Of a stretch of 64,000 nt of DNA, positions 53,233 to 63,708 are shown piece by piece (the first letter of the stretch is position 1; the number at the start of each line of letters is the position of its first letter). The stretch comes from Cupriavidus basilensis OR16. Lineage in GTDB: Bacteria > Pseudomonadota > Gammaproteobacteria > Burkholderiales > Burkholderiaceae. The translations under genes were made by a program, and so were the position numbers. The notes beneath the pieces were generated by a model. The model had not been told where the DNA came from. It worked only from the letters and a program-made list of their open reading frames with translations, and searched no databases. Where the stretch lies: NCBI RefSeq assembly GCF_000243095.1, contig NZ_AHJE01000002.1, forward strand, positions 22,544-86,543. Reading direction: 5' to 3'.

Positions 53233-54051
53233 ATGCCTAAACGAAGCCCCCCACTCCTCCTCTTCGCCCTCCCGGCCCTGATCGTCTTCTTCGCCTTCTT
53301 CTGCCTGCCGATGGCAAAGCTGCTGGCGATCAGCATCACGGGTGAAAAAGGCGCGAGCGTCTACTGGACCGTCATCTCAAGCCAGCGCTATCTGCACAGC
53401 CTGATGGTCACGGTACTGCTATCGGCATCGGTCACGCTGACCACCCTGATCATCGCAGGCATCACCGGCACGTTCCTGGAGCGCAACGCCGTGCCCGGAA
53501 AGGCGCTGCTGGTCGCCATGCTGACGTTCCCGCTCGCCTTCCCCGGCGTGGTCATCGGCTTCATGGTCATCATGCTGGGCGGACGCAACGGCTTGCTTGC
53601 CATGGTGAGCGACTGGCTGGTGGGCGATCGCTGGACCTTTGCCTACGGTCTGGCCGGCCTGTTCGTCGGCTACCTGTACTTCTCCATCCCGCGCGTGATC
53701 CTGACGGTGATGGCAGCCGTTGCCAAGCTCGACGCATCGCTGGAAGAAGCCGCCCGCTCGCTCGGCGCGGGCCGCTGGCGCGTGGTGCGCGACGTGATGC
53801 TGCCCGCGCTGATGCCGGCCATGATTTCCAGCGGCGCGATCTGCTTTGCCACCAGCATGGGCGCCTTCGGCACCGCCTTCACGCTGGCGACGCAGCTCGA
53901 CGTGCTGCCCCTCACCATCTACAACGAGTTCACCAACTACGCCAACTTCGGCATGGCCGCCGCGCTGTCCGTGCTGCTCGGCACGGTCACCTGGGCCTTG
54001 CTGGCGGTGGCGCGCTGGTTCTCGGGCGACGCCGTCGCCGCTACTGCTTGA
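53233..54051 (+). CDS. ABC transporter permease
   Basis: A 272-residue membrane protein with about six TM helices and the binding-protein-dependent permease (EAA) loop EEAARSLGAGRWRVVRDVMLPALMPAMISSG. It resembles permeases of the polyamine/2-aminoethylphosphonate class (PhnU/PotB-like). The ATG at 53233 (MPKRSPP) is chosen; upstream in-frame sequence is repeat DNA. No ATPase or binding-protein gene is nearby and the partner permease is truncated, so it is probably not functional as a transporter here. Confidence 0.85.
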   Translation: MPKRSPPLLLFALPALIVFFAFFCLPMAKLLAISITGEKGASVYWTVISSQRYLHSLMVTVLLSASVTLTTLIIAGITGTFLERNAVPGKALLVAMLTFPLAFPGVVIGFMVIMLGGRNGLLAMVSDWLVGDRWTFAYGLAGLFVGYLYFSIPRVILTVMAAVAKLDASLEEAARSLGAGRWRVVRDVMLPALMPAMISSGAICFATSMGAFGTAFTLATQLDVLPLTIYNEFTNYANFGMAAALSVLLGTVTWALLAVARWFSGDAVAATA

Positions 54052-54059
54052 GGCTGCCC

Positions 54060-54226
54060 ATGATGACATCTTGGTGTGCCTGTTCATGGTGGTGCCCGTG
54101 GTGCTGTCCGTGCTCGCCGGCCTTACCAACAACATCTTTGTCGGCGTGTCCAGCGGCCTCACCACGCGCTGGCTGGTGGAGGTGTGGGCGTTCTACCGCA
54201 ACACCATCTTCCTGTCGCTGGGCTAG
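54060..54226 (+). pseudogene. N-terminal fragment of a second ABC permease
   Basis: DDILVCLFMVVPVVLSVLAGLTNNIFVG and TTRWLVEVWAFYRNTIFLSL are typical of the start of a PhnV/PotC-type permease. The frame is displaced by one base from the ATG at 54060 and ends at 54226, where the right copy of the 18-bp repeat begins 3 bp later. The rest of the gene is absent. Confidence 0.8.
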
Positions 54227-54228
54227 GG

Positions 54229-54246
54229 GTGGTGAAACTGCAGTTG
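54229..54246. repeat. 18-bp direct repeat, right copy
   Basis: Identical to 53109-53126. It is followed by more CAGTTG/CAGCTG-rich sequence to about 54315 (TTAAGCAGTTGCAG, then AAGCAGCTGCAGTTGC twice, with 54298-54315 similar). Confidence 0.85.
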
Positions 54247-54352
54247 ATTTTGAAGTTAAGCAGTTGCAGTTGAGCAGTTAAGCAGCTGCAGTTGCAGCTA
54301 AGCAGCTGCAGTTGCCCTTACCCCAAGCCACCAAAGCCAAAACCCAACCACC

Positions 54353-54673
54353 TCAAACCGTCATGCTCATCATTTCCTGATAAGCCGCCGTCAACCGGTT
54401 CCGAACCTGCACCCCGGTCTGAAACGAAACGTTAGCCTTCTGCATATCGATCATCACATCGTTGAGCGACACGCCCGGCTTGCCGAGTTCAAACGCGTCC
54501 GCCTGGCCATAGGCCTTCTCCTGCACGCTGCTGATCCGTGCCAGCGAGCGCTGGAGTTCGCCGGCAAAGCCGCCGGAAGACACGGCGGAAGCCTGGCTTT
54601 CCTGCCCGGTGGCGCTCTGGGCCAGCCCGCGCAGTTGCTGCAACATGCCGTCGATGGAAGAGATGGTAGTCAT
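54353..54673 (-). CDS. fliE: Flagellar basal-body protein FliE
   Basis: A 106-residue protein with SIDGMLQQLRGLAQ, SLARISSVQEKAYGQADAF and the conserved C-terminal SLNDVMIDMQKANVSFQTGVQVRNRLTAAYQEMMSM. FliE sits between the MS ring and the proximal rod. The ATG at 54673 fits the family. It is divergent from fliF. Confidence 0.95.
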   Translation of the reverse strand: MTTISSIDGMLQQLRGLAQSATGQESQASAVSSGGFAGELQRSLARISSVQEKAYGQADAFELGKPGVSLNDVMIDMQKANVSFQTGVQVRNRLTAAYQEMMSMTV

Positions 54674-55184
54674 GGCGATCCGCTTGGAACCCGCCCCGCC
54701 CTGGCCAGCCGAAGCCCGCCCCGGGGGAAGCCGGTTCGAAAATGAGTCATAAAGGGTTGCGCCGGGCACCCGCCCGGGCCGCTGCCGGCAAACCTGGCAA
54801 CATGCGCCGCCTATGCCACAAATACCGCATCTGCGCGCGCCGCCTGTGCCAGCCCCCGAAGCGTACCTGCGGCATCCCCTGGGCCATTGCGGGAATTCGG
54901 GTGGAAAACGAGGCCTATTCGCCGGATTGTCGGCACCCGCCTTCGATGATGATCGATACCGTGCCGAATCTGGGATGCCGCGCTCCGTTGCGCGCCCGGT
55001 CCGGACCCGAATCTCATCAACTATCGCGGGGAGTACGCGTGTTTTGTCAGCAGCGTGATCTTAGCCATGCCGAAGCCAGGGTTAGCCAGGCCAGCCGGGG
55101 TGGACAGGGCAGCCAGAGCGGCGCCCGCCATCCGGCCCAGCCGATCCTGACCCATGCCGGCCCGGCCGTGACGGGGGCGCGCGC
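54674..55184. other. 511-bp divergent region between fliE and fliF
   Basis: I find no credible gene. It must carry the early/middle flagellar promoters for both directions, but neither a sigma-54 (GG-N10-GC) nor a sigma-28 box is convincing. Sites for FlhDC cannot be recognised reliably by eye. Confidence 0.5.
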
Positions 55185-56387
55185 ATGAACGCCGTGGCAG
55201 CCCTGTCGAACAAGTCCGAGCTGTTCGAGCGTATCAAGACCAATCCGCGCCTGCCCATGATGCTGGGCGGCGCGGCCCTCGCCGCGGCCATCGCGGTGGG
55301 TGTGCTTTGGTCGCGTGCGCCGGACTACAAGGTGCTCTACAGCAATCTGTCCGAGCGCGACGGCGGTGCCGTCATCGCCTCCCTGCAGCAGATGAATGTG
55401 CCGTACAAGTTCGCCGAAGGCGGCGGTGCGGTGATGGTGCCTTCCGAGAAGGTCCATGAAACCCGGCTGCGCCTGGCTTCGCAGGGCTTGCCCAAGAGCG
55501 GCACCACCGGCATGGAGCTGATGGATACGCAGAAGTTCGGCATCAGCCAGTTTGCCGAACAGGTCAACTACCAGCGCGGCCTGGAAGGCGAGCTGGCCCG
55601 CTCGATCGAATCGATCGCCGCGGTGCAGTCGGCGCGCGTGCACCTGGCCATTCCCAAGCCGACGCTGTTCGTGCGCGAACGCCAGCCGAACCAGCCCGGG
55701 CAGCAGCCCGGCCAGCAAGGCCAGGCCGGCCAGGCCCAGGGCGGCGCTACCGCCACGGCCCAGTCCGGCCCGAGCAGCAACCGCCACGACTCCACCACCA
55801 ACTACGAGCTCGACCGTACCGTGCGCCATGTGCAGCAGGCGCCGGGCGGCGTGAAGCGCCTGTCGGTGGCCGTGGTGGTCAACTACCGCCAGAAGGCCGG
55901 CGCCAACGGCAAGATGGTGTCCGAAGCCCTGCCCGCCGCGCAGCTCGCCCAGATCGAGAACCTGACCAAGGAAGCCATGGGCTTCTCGGCCGACCGGGGC
56001 GACTCGCTCAACGTGGTCAACAGCCCGTTCACCGTGGACACCGACATCAAGCCGGAACTGCCGCTGTGGAAGCAGCCCGACATGATCGCCCTGGCCAAGA
56101 CCGGCGCCGGCTACCTGCTGCTGGCACTGCTGGCGCTGTTCGTGTGGTTCAAGGTAGCGCGCCCGGTGCTGCGCAAGTACACCGCGCCGCCGCTGCCGCC
56201 ACCACAGGAGAAGTCTTCCGACAACGAAGCCATATTGCTGCCGCCTGAAGAGCCGGCCAATCCGGAAGTCCTGCGGCTTGCCGCTAAATATGAAAGCGAT
56301 CTCGCCCTGGTGCGTGACGCCGCGCAGCGCGACCCGCGCCTGGTTGCTAGTGTGATCAAAAACTGGATGGCTAGCGATGACCGATGA
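55185..56387 (+). CDS. fliF: Flagellar MS-ring protein FliF with a large internal deletion
   Basis: A 400-residue form of a protein usually about 550-600. N-terminal TM and RBM1 ([23 protein letters not shown]) and the first half of RBM2 ([26 protein letters not shown] ... [16 protein letters not shown]) are normal. It then jumps in frame to a Pro/Gln-rich [11 protein letters not shown] stretch and the late RBM3 ([32 protein letters not shown]), the second TM and the FliG-binding tail. About 140-160 residues (rest of RBM2, first part of RBM3) are missing. If real, ring assembly should fail. The ATG is at 55185; the stop overlaps fliG by 11 bp. Confidence 0.9.
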   Translation: MNAVAALSNKSELFERIKTNPRLPMMLGGAALAAAIAVGVLWSRAPDYKVLYSNLSERDGGAVIASLQQMNVPYKFAEGGGAVMVPSEKVHETRLRLASQGLPKSGTTGMELMDTQKFGISQFAEQVNYQRGLEGELARSIESIAAVQSARVHLAIPKPTLFVRERQPNQPGQQPGQQGQAGQAQGGATATAQSGPSSNRHDSTTNYELDRTVRHVQQAPGGVKRLSVAVVVNYRQKAGANGKMVSEALPAAQLAQIENLTKEAMGFSADRGDSLNVVNSPFTVDTDIKPELPLWKQPDMIALAKTGAGYLLLALLALFVWFKVARPVLRKYTAPPLPPPQEKSSDNEAILLPPEEPANPEVLRLAAKYESDLALVRDAAQRDPRLVASVIKNWMASDDR

Positions 56388-57369
56388 AGGATTGCAGAAG
56401 AGCGCCATCCTGATGATGTCGCTCGGTGAAGACGCCGCAGCTGAAGTATTCAAGCACCTTGGCCCCCGCGAAGTGCAGAGCCTGGGCTCTGCCATGGCCA
56501 CGCTCAACTCGGTAACGCGCGAGCAGATGTCCGCCGTGCTGGCCGAGTTCCGCGCGGAGACCGAGCAGTACCTCGCGCTGAACGTGGACTCGAGCGCCTT
56601 TATCCGCAGCGTGCTGAACAAGGCGCTGGGCGAGGAGCGTGCGGAATCGGTGATCGAGGACATCCTCGAATCCCGCGACCCGGGCGCCGGCATCGATTCG
56701 CTGAATTGGATGGATTCCACCTCGGTGGCAGAACTGATCCGAGACGAACACCCGCAGATCATCGCCACCATCCTGATCCACCTGGAGCGGCAGAAGTCGT
56801 CCGAGATCATTTCCATGTTCACGGAGCGCCTGCGCCAGGACGTGATCCTGCGTATCGCCACCTTCGGCGGCGTGCAGCCTGGCGCCCTGCAGGAACTGAC
56901 CGACGTGCTGACCAAGCTGCTGGCGGGCCAGAGCCTCAAGCGCAGCCGCATGGGCGGCGTGCGTACCGCGGCCGAGATCATCAACCTGATGAGCACGGCC
57001 CACGAAGAAGCGGTGATCGAAGGCGTGCGCCTGCACGACGGCGACCTCGCGCAGAAGATCATCGACGAGATGTTCCTGTTCGAGAACCTGATGGAAGTCG
57101 ACGATCGCGGCATCCAGCGCGTGCTCAAGGAAGTGGCCACCGAATCGCTCATCGTCGCGCTCAAGGGTGCGCCGGTGGAGTTGCGCGACAAGTTCATCCG
57201 CAACATGTCGACCCGCGCCGGCGAAATGCTGCGCGAAGACCTTGAAGCGCTGGGCCCGGTACGGGTCTCGCAAGTCGAGGCCGAGCAGAAGAACATCCTC
57301 CAGGTGGTGCGACGCCTGGCCGAAGCCGGCGAAGTTGTAATCGGTGGTGGCGACGATGCCTACGTCTGA
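56377..57369 (+). CDS. fliG: Flagellar motor switch protein FliG
   Basis: A 330-residue switch protein: N-terminal FliF-binding domain ([24 protein letters not shown]), EHPQ motif ([14 protein letters not shown], about 125) and C-terminal torque domain ([34 protein letters not shown]). It couples the C-ring to stator torque. It overlaps fliF and fliH on both sides and looks intact. Confidence 0.97.
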   Translation: MTDEGLQKSAILMMSLGEDAAAEVFKHLGPREVQSLGSAMATLNSVTREQMSAVLAEFRAETEQYLALNVDSSAFIRSVLNKALGEERAESVIEDILESRDPGAGIDSLNWMDSTSVAELIRDEHPQIIATILIHLERQKSSEIISMFTERLRQDVILRIATFGGVQPGALQELTDVLTKLLAGQSLKRSRMGGVRTAAEIINLMSTAHEEAVIEGVRLHDGDLAQKIIDEMFLFENLMEVDDRGIQRVLKEVATESLIVALKGAPVELRDKFIRNMSTRAGEMLREDLEALGPVRVSQVEAEQKNILQVVRRLAEAGEVVIGGGDDAYV

Positions 57370-58201
57370 ACGTGCCCTGCGCCAGTTCCGGGGCCTTGCC
57401 TCGGACAGCGATCTTGTCGATGGTCGCAGCGACCATCCTGGCGATGCCGGCGACGGCCGCGCAGCGGGCAACCGCGGCGCGCAGCGGCAGGCTGGCTTCG
57501 AAAGCTTCGCCGCGCCGGCGGGCCGCGCCCCGCAGAAAAACGGCTGGCAACGCTGGCAGATGGTCTCGCTGGACCCGCGCAAGGCCGCGCCCGCTGCGGC
57601 AGAGTTCATGCCGCTGGAGCCCGCGCCGCCGCCGATCGACTTTGCCGCGCTCGACGCCATGCGCGAAGGCGCGCGCAAGGAAGGCTACGCCCAAGGCTAT
57701 ACCCAGGGCCAGACCCAGGGCTACGGCGACGGCCACCGCGAAGGCTATGCGCGCGGCCTGGAAGGGGCGCGCACCGAAGCCGCCCACCTGCAGCAACTGG
57801 CCGCGACCTTCAGCCACGCGCTTGGCCGCGTCGACGAGGAAGTGGCCCAGACCCTGATTTCACTGGCGCTGGATGTAGCGCGCCAACTGGTGCAGCAAGC
57901 CGTGCAGGCCGACCCCGCCGTGTTGCTGCCGGCGGTGCGTGAACTGCTCGCGGCCGAGCCGGCGCTGTCCGGCTCGCCCTGCCTGCTGCTCAACCCCGAA
58001 GATGTCACGCTGGTCGAAACCCACCTGAGCGGCGAGCTGCAAGCCGCCGGCTGGAGCGTGCGCGCCGACCCGGGCATCGCGCGCGGTGGCTGCGTGGCGA
58101 GCGCCGCCAGCGGCGAGCTCGATGCCACGCTGTCCACGCGCTGGAGCCGCGTGGTCAAGGCGCTCGGCCGCGACGACCCATGGGAGCCACCGCATGCCTG
58201 A
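57356..58201 (+). CDS. fliH: Flagellar assembly protein FliH
   Basis: A 281-residue regulator of the export ATPase. Gly-rich G-x-x-x-G repeats typical of FliH ([25 protein letters not shown], about residues 104-128) precede a C-terminal domain ([29 protein letters not shown]). The ATG at 57356 overlaps the fliG stop by 14 bp; its stop overlaps fliI by 8 bp. Confidence 0.94.
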   Translation: MPTSERALRQFRGLASDSDLVDGRSDHPGDAGDGRAAGNRGAQRQAGFESFAAPAGRAPQKNGWQRWQMVSLDPRKAAPAAAEFMPLEPAPPPIDFAALDAMREGARKEGYAQGYTQGQTQGYGDGHREGYARGLEGARTEAAHLQQLAATFSHALGRVDEEVAQTLISLALDVARQLVQQAVQADPAVLLPAVRELLAAEPALSGSPCLLLNPEDVTLVETHLSGELQAAGWSVRADPGIARGGCVASAASGELDATLSTRWSRVVKALGRDDPWEPPHA

Positions 58202-59651
58202 TGCCTCGGCCAATACCTCAACGGATTTCACCGCCGGCCTGCATGGCCAGCGCTGGCGCGATGCGCTTACCGCGGCCTCGGCCGGCATTGCCGAGATCGA
58301 CAGCAAGCGCAGCTGCGGCCGCTTGACCCGGGCCGCCGGCCTGGTGCTGGAAGCCGTGGGCCTGCGCCTGCCGGTGGGCAGCGATTGCCTGATCGAGCTG
58401 CCGGGTGGCCAGTTGCATGGCAAGCACACCGGCCCGCGCCTGGCCGAGGCGGAAGTGGTCGGCTTTGGCGCCGACCGGCTCTACCTGATGCCGCAATCGG
58501 ACGTGGTGGGCCTGGTGCCAGGCGCGCGCGTCTATCCGCTCGAACCCACGCCGCTGCCCAGTGGCGATACCACCCCGCGCGAGCCGGGCTCGAAGCGCCT
58601 GCCGGTGGGCGAAGGCCTGCTTGGGCGCGTGCTCGATGCCGCCGGACGTCCGCTCGACGGCCTGGGTCCCATCACCGCCGCCACCGAGGTCACGCTCGGC
58701 GGCACCCAGATCAACCCGCTGTCGCGCGCGCCCATCGAGACCGTGCTTGACGTAGGCGTGCGTGCCATCAACGGCATGCTGACAGTCGGCCGCGGCCAGC
58801 GCATGGGCCTGTTCGCCGGCTCCGGCGTGGGCAAGAGCGTGTTGCTGGGCATGATGGCGCGCTACACCAGCGCGGAAGTGATCGTGGTCGGCCTGATCGG
58901 CGAGCGCGGCCGCGAAGTGAAGGATTTCATCGAGAACATCCTGGGCCCGGAAGGGCGCGCGCGCTCCGTGGTGGTGGCGGCACCGGCCGACACCTCGCCG
59001 CTGCTGCGCATGCAGGGCGCCTCCTATGCCACGCGCCTGGCCGAGTATTTCCGCGACCAGGGCCGCCACGTGCTGCTGATCATGGACTCGCTCACGCGCT
59101 ACGCCATGGCCCAGCGCGAGATCGCCCTGGCCATCGGCGAGCCGCCCGCCACCAAAGGCTATCCGCCCTCCGTGTTTGCCAAGCTCCCCACGCTGGTGGA
59201 GCGTGCCGGCAACGGCGCCGAAGGCGGTGGCTCGATCACGGCCTTCTACACCGTGCTGACCGAAGGCGACGACCAGCAGGACCCGATCGCGGATTCCGCG
59301 CGCGCCATCCTGGACGGCCACATCGTGCTCTCGCGTAGCCTGGCGGAATCCGGCCACTACCCCGCCATCGACGTGGAAGCCTCGATCAGCCGTGCCATGA
59401 CGGCGCTGATCGACCAGCCACAGTTCGCCTCGGTGCGGCGCTTCAAGCAATTGATGTCGCGCTACCAGCGCAACCGCGACCTGATCAGCGTGGGCGCATA
59501 TGTGCCGGGCAACGATCCGGAACTGGATCTGGCCATCCACCTGCATCCGCAGATGGAAAGCTTCCTGCAGCAAGATATCCATGAGCGCGCCGGCTACGAC
59601 GCCTCGATCGGCCAGTTGCATAGTCTCTTCCACCGGAGTGAACATGACTAA
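58194..59651 (+). CDS. fliI: Flagellum-specific ATPase FliI
   Basis: The 485-residue export ATPase: Walker A GSGVGKS at 209-215, the Walker-B region [20 protein letters not shown] and [34 protein letters not shown]. It powers substrate entry into the flagellar type III apparatus. The ATG at 58194 overlaps the fliH stop. It looks intact. Confidence 0.97.
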   Translation: MPDASANTSTDFTAGLHGQRWRDALTAASAGIAEIDSKRSCGRLTRAAGLVLEAVGLRLPVGSDCLIELPGGQLHGKHTGPRLAEAEVVGFGADRLYLMPQSDVVGLVPGARVYPLEPTPLPSGDTTPREPGSKRLPVGEGLLGRVLDAAGRPLDGLGPITAATEVTLGGTQINPLSRAPIETVLDVGVRAINGMLTVGRGQRMGLFAGSGVGKSVLLGMMARYTSAEVIVVGLIGERGREVKDFIENILGPEGRARSVVVAAPADTSPLLRMQGASYATRLAEYFRDQGRHVLLIMDSLTRYAMAQREIALAIGEPPATKGYPPSVFAKLPTLVERAGNGAEGGGSITAFYTVLTEGDDQQDPIADSARAILDGHIVLSRSLAESGHYPAIDVEASISRAMTALIDQPQFASVRRFKQLMSRYQRNRDLISVGAYVPGNDPELDLAIHLHPQMESFLQQDIHERAGYDASIGQLHSLFHRSEHD

Positions 59652-60099
59652 GCCATCTGCATTGAACACCTTGGCCGACCTGGCCCAGAACGATACGGAT
59701 GCCGCCGCGCGCGAGCTGGGCCGGCTGCAAGGCCTGCGCAACCAGGCGGAGCAGCAACTGGCCGCGCTCACGCAGTACCGGCAGGAATACCGCGAGCGCA
59801 TGCAGGCCATCGCGCAGGACGGCATGACCTCCACGCGCTGGCAGGACTTTGCGCAGTTCCTGGCCTCGCTCGACACCGCCATCCGCCAGCAGACCGAATC
59901 GCTGGCCCGGGCCGAGGCGCAGTTGCTGGCCGGCCGCGCCAACTGGCAGCAGCAAAAACGCCGCCAGAGTTCCTTCGACACCCTCATTACCCGCGCGCAA
60001 ACGCGCGAGCAGCAAGCCAGCACGCGTCGCGAACAACGCGACACCGACGAATACGCAGCCCGCGCCGCCCGCCTGCAAGTCGCAGGCCGCCACCGCTAA
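59644..60099 (+). CDS. fliJ: Flagellar export chaperone FliJ
   Basis: A 151-residue coiled-coil protein of FliJ type ([24 protein letters not shown] ... [15 protein letters not shown]), which helps pass substrates from FliI to FlhA. Overlaps fliI by 8 bp. Confidence 0.92.
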   Translation: MTKPSALNTLADLAQNDTDAAARELGRLQGLRNQAEQQLAALTQYRQEYRERMQAIAQDGMTSTRWQDFAQFLASLDTAIRQQTESLARAEAQLLAGRANWQQQKRRQSSFDTLITRAQTREQQASTRREQRDTDEYAARAARLQVAGRHR

Positions 60100-60125
60100 G
60101 CCGCCCAGCCAGACCGAACCCGAAC

Positions 60126-61409
60126 ATGATCGATATCAGCCAGATTGTCAGCAATGCCGCCACGGCCGCCTCTTCGCGCAGCGCCAGCAACACCAGCAAT
60201 GCCGATGCGAAGTCGCAAGGGTTCGGCGATGCGCTGGCGCGCGCCCGCAACGACGACCGCTCCAGCAGCAACACCAGCACCAGCACCAGCACCAACGCCA
60301 ACATCAACAGCGCGCCGGCGCGCAACGACGCCAGCGGCCAGAACGGCAACGCCACCGCGCCAGGCGCGCAGGCCGGCACGGTAGCGGCCAAGCCGCCGCG
60401 CCGCCAGGACAAGGATGATGAGCAGTCCCAGGACCAGGCTGCGGATCCCGCCGCCCAGTCCGCCGCCGCCGCGTTGGCCGCCCTGCTGGCGCCGCAGCCT
60501 GCCCAGCCGGCGCTGCCTGCCGCGCTGGCAGCCAACGGCACGCTACCGGGCTCGGCCGGACTGCCTGGCACTGCCGCCCTGGGCGCGCAAGCCGGTTTGA
60601 AGGATCCGGCCCTGGCCACCGCCACGGGCGCTGCGGCTGCCACCGTCGACGCTGCCGCTCCGGCCGGCTCGGCCGCCGCCGATACGCTGGCCACCATCGC
60701 CTCCCAGCGCGCCGCGCTGCAGCCGGTCACGCAGGCAACGGCCAGCACCCAGGCCGCAAGCACGGACAAGCCTGCTGCCCCTGCCGCTGACGCGGCCAAG
60801 GCAACCCCGGACCCGATGCAACTGGCGGCAGCCATGCGTGCCGCCGAGCCGGCCAGCACCGACGCCACGCCCGCAGCGGTCACGCCGCTGATGGCGGCCG
60901 GCACCCTGGCCGCAAGCCAGGCACCGACCTCCGGTGGCCTGTCGCCGACCACCTCGCTGCCGATCGCGCCGCCGGTGGGCGATGGCCAATGGCCGCAAGC
61001 GCTCGGACAGCAGATGGTGCGCCTGTCGACCCAGGGCAACCACACCGCCGAGCTGCAGCTCAACCCGCCCGACCTCGGCCCGCTCAAGGTTGTGCTCAAC
61101 GTCGTCAACGACCAGGCCCAGGCCCAGTTCGTCTCGCCCCACGCCGCCGTGCGCGCCGCGGTCGAAGCCGCGCTGCCGCAACTGCGCACCGCGCTGGCCG
61201 ACAGCGGCATCCAGCTGGGCCAGACCTCGGTGGGCGCCGACAGCTTTGCCGGCCAGGCTGGCAACGGCCAGCAGCAGCAACGCCAGCCGGGCAATGCGCA
61301 GAACGGCTTCGGCACGCTGGCAGGCATGCCGGCAGCCCCGGTCAATGCCGGCCCCACGGCACCTGTGGCACGTACCCTGGCACGCGGCGAAGTCGACACC
61401 TTCGCCTGA
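60126..61409 (+). CDS. fliK: Flagellar hook-length control protein FliK
   Basis: A 427-residue secreted ruler: a long Ala/Pro/Ser/Thr-rich middle and the globular C-terminal FliK domain (ALGQQMVRLSTQGNHTAELQLNPPDLGPLKVVLNVVNDQAQAQFVS; SGIQLGQTSVGADSF). It measures hook length and triggers the FlhB switch. It is the last gene of the fliFGHIJK run, followed by a terminator-like hairpin. Confidence 0.95.
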   Translation: MIDISQIVSNAATAASSRSASNTSNADAKSQGFGDALARARNDDRSSSNTSTSTSTNANINSAPARNDASGQNGNATAPGAQAGTVAAKPPRRQDKDDEQSQDQAADPAAQSAAAALAALLAPQPAQPALPAALAANGTLPGSAGLPGTAALGAQAGLKDPALATATGAAAATVDAAAPAGSAAADTLATIASQRAALQPVTQATASTQAASTDKPAAPAADAAKATPDPMQLAAAMRAAEPASTDATPAAVTPLMAAGTLAASQAPTSGGLSPTTSLPIAPPVGDGQWPQALGQQMVRLSTQGNHTAELQLNPPDLGPLKVVLNVVNDQAQAQFVSPHAAVRAAVEAALPQLRTALADSGIQLGQTSVGADSFAGQAGNGQQQQRQPGNAQNGFGTLAGMPAAPVNAGPTAPVARTLARGEVDTFA

Positions 61410-61428
61410 CCGGCCGGGCGGGAGGGAC

Positions 61429-61453
61429 GCCCGGGCGCACACACCCGGGCTTT
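61429..61453 (+). terminator. Terminator-like hairpin after fliK
   Basis: GCCCGGG (61429-61435) and CCCGGGC (61444-61450) pair around CGCACACA and are followed by TTT. Confidence 0.55.
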
Positions 61454-61543
61454 CCACGCAGCCCCGCGCATTCGCGCTTACCATGTCGTTTTAGAGCAGG
61501 GCCGCAGCCCCCAGGGCTGGCGCGCCCCGCCCGCCAAGACGCC

Positions 61544-62197
61544 ATGACCTTCGACCTGTTCGACTCCCTCCCGCAAGACGCCCCCCACGCCGAGCCCATC
61601 GTGCCCGGCGCGGTAGTGCTGCGCGGCTTCGCGCGCGAGCATGCGCCAACCCTGCTGGATCACGTGCGCGACATCGCCGCGCAGGCGCCGTGGCGCCACC
61701 TGATCACCCCGGGCGGCCTGCGCATGTCGGTGGCCATGACCAACTGCGGGCCGTTTGGCTGGGTCTCGGATGTCACGGGCTACCGCTACGAAGCGGCCGA
61801 TCCCCTCAGTGGCCAGCCCTGGCCAGCCATGCCGGATGCCTTCCTGGCGCTGGCGCGCGATGCGGCCGCCACGGCCGGCTTTGCCGACTTCAAGCCGGAC
61901 GCGTGCCTGCTCAACCGCTATGCGCCGGGCACCCGCCTCTCCCTGCACCAGGACCGCGACGAACTCGACCTGCGCGCGCCCATCGTCTCGGTATCGCTCG
62001 GCCTGCCGGCCGTGTTCCTGTTCGGCGGCCTCAAGCGCGCCGAGCGTGTGCAGCGCGTGCGGCTGGCGCACGGCGATGTGGTGGTATGGGGCGGCCCAGC
62101 CAGGCTGGCGTTCCACGGCATTGCGCCGCTGGCCGACGGCGATCACGCGCTGGTGGGGCGCGAGCGGATCAACCTGACCTTGCGCAAGACGCGCTAG
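61544..62197 (+). CDS. alkB: AlkB-like 2-oxoglutarate/Fe(II)-dependent DNA dealkylase
   Basis: A 217-residue dioxygenase: substrate-loop region (MSVAMTNCGPFGWVSD), NRYAPGTRLSLHQDRDE with Fe ligands His135 and Asp137, FHGIAPL with His191, and the 2-oxoglutarate-binding arginines in RINLTLRKTR. It oxidatively removes methyl groups from 1-methyladenine and 3-methylcytosine. It lies outside the flagellar operon. Confidence 0.95.
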   Translation: MTFDLFDSLPQDAPHAEPIVPGAVVLRGFAREHAPTLLDHVRDIAAQAPWRHLITPGGLRMSVAMTNCGPFGWVSDVTGYRYEAADPLSGQPWPAMPDAFLALARDAAATAGFADFKPDACLLNRYAPGTRLSLHQDRDELDLRAPIVSVSLGLPAVFLFGGLKRAERVQRVRLAHGDVVVWGGPARLAFHGIAPLADGDHALVGRERINLTLRKTR

Positions 62198-62230
62198 CGG
62201 GACGCCAGGCGCGCATTGGCGCGGCGCGCG

Positions 62231-63486
62231 TCAGCCGATCTCGTCGAGCAACGCCAGCCGGCCATCGTCGGGAAACGCCTTGACGCGGTACCTGGCGGGA
62301 TATTGCGCCTCTTCCTCCAGCAAGTCGCCCAGCAGCGCCAGCGCCTGCTGCCAGCCCACCACGCGGGTGCGCCCCAGGGCATCGTCGGCATCGGGCCGCA
62401 CCAGGGCGATGCGGTCCGCGCACGGCAGCGAGGTATCCACGCCGCGCGTCCAGGTGGTGAGCGAAAACGAGCTCAGCGGATCATCCTGATGGCCATAGAG
62501 CAGGTAGCTGGCCAGGAAGACATCGGCGCCGTCGCGCTGGTTCAGGCGGTCCAGCGCGGCCTTTTGCGTGTCGTATTCTTCCTTGCGGTACAGCCGCGCC
62601 AGATGGGCGAGGTGCCGTGCCGCCTCCTCGCTGGCCGGCGCGAAATGCGATACCTCGTTCCCCGTGGGCACGGCGTGCGCCACGCCGCCGGGCTGGTAGC
62701 AGAACATGGCAGGCGAAATCGTGCGGCCCTGGCGGGACGCCTGCAGGCTGAGCTCCGCCATCCGCAACTGCCCGGCGGCGTCCTGGTCGCCCGTCACCAG
62801 CAGCACCTCGCGGGTGGGCATCATGAACACCGGGCGGCCGCGCACCGGCACCCGCTCCAGCACATCCGGCAGCAGGGCGCGGCTGGCCTCATAGCCGTCG
62901 CGCCAGGCGCCTTGGTAGACGCCCTGCGCAACCGGCACGAACGCCTCGGCGGTGTGGTCGCGAAGGTTGTCGCCGGCGATCCGCAGGGCCTGCTCCAGCG
63001 TCAGTTGCCAGGAGACGGACGGGCCGTTGAGCAAGGTCGACGTGGTCTCGGGGTAGTCCACCGCCAGCAGGATCACGCAGTCTTCGCCAAAGGGCAGGTA
63101 GGCCACATCGAACGTCGAGGCATCGCCCTCCGTGCGCAAGTGGTGCAGCCGGATCTCATCGATCAGCGAGCGGCTGCGGATCAGCGGGCGGAGCATGGGC
63201 CCAGCCTCGGACAGCAAGGCCGGCGTGGCCTGCCCGCTGGAACACAAGGTGGCCACGAAGCCATGCAGCGCCTTGTCGCGCTGCGCGCCAGGCGCCTCGC
63301 AATACGCCCGGTAGGCATTGTGGAGGGGAGGTTGAAAAAGGCGTTGCGCCCGTGCTCCAGGCGGAACTCTTCGGCGTTGAAATCGAGGCGACCGGCAAAC
63401 CCCTGGCGCCTGGCCGCGGCAATGAACAACGCCGCGAAACGATCCGGCGGCGGCTTGCGCAGGAAAAGCGAATCGAAGAAACCCAT
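62231..63486 (-). pseudogene. DUF1444-like protein with one frameshift
   Basis: ATG 63486 opens MGFFDSLFLRKPPPDRF ... NAFFNLP. Near 63328-63336 (CTCCCCTCC on the coding strand) coding moves to the next frame, HNAYRAYCEAPGAQRDKALHGF, which continues to the stop at 62231 (LPCADRIALVRPDADDALG near the end). Intact length would be about 418 residues. The N-terminal part and the VLERVPVRGRPVFMMPTREVLLVT segment resemble DUF1444 (YtpQ-like) proteins of unknown function. It converges on alkB. Confidence 0.65.
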
Positions 63487-63708
63487 GGCGATGGCGTAGC
63501 CCGGAGGTTGGGCCGGATGGTCCGGATGGCAGTGCTTACACCTTACCTCATGTCCCGGCGTTCCGGCAGCACCCGCACGCACCGCCATGCGCCCTGCCGC
63601 TCAGTGTTCCCCCACCTTGTTTTCCGCTATTCTTGGGCTCGCCCAGGCGCCTGGCCGATCATTCGCCCGCGGCGGCGCCCCCGCCCCCAGGATCACAGGA
63701 AACCCGAA

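Noticed and set aside
54742..55188. A 148-codon frame between fliE and fliF
   Set aside because: Composition is Arg/Pro/Cys-rich and unlike a protein; no ribosome site or family resemblance.
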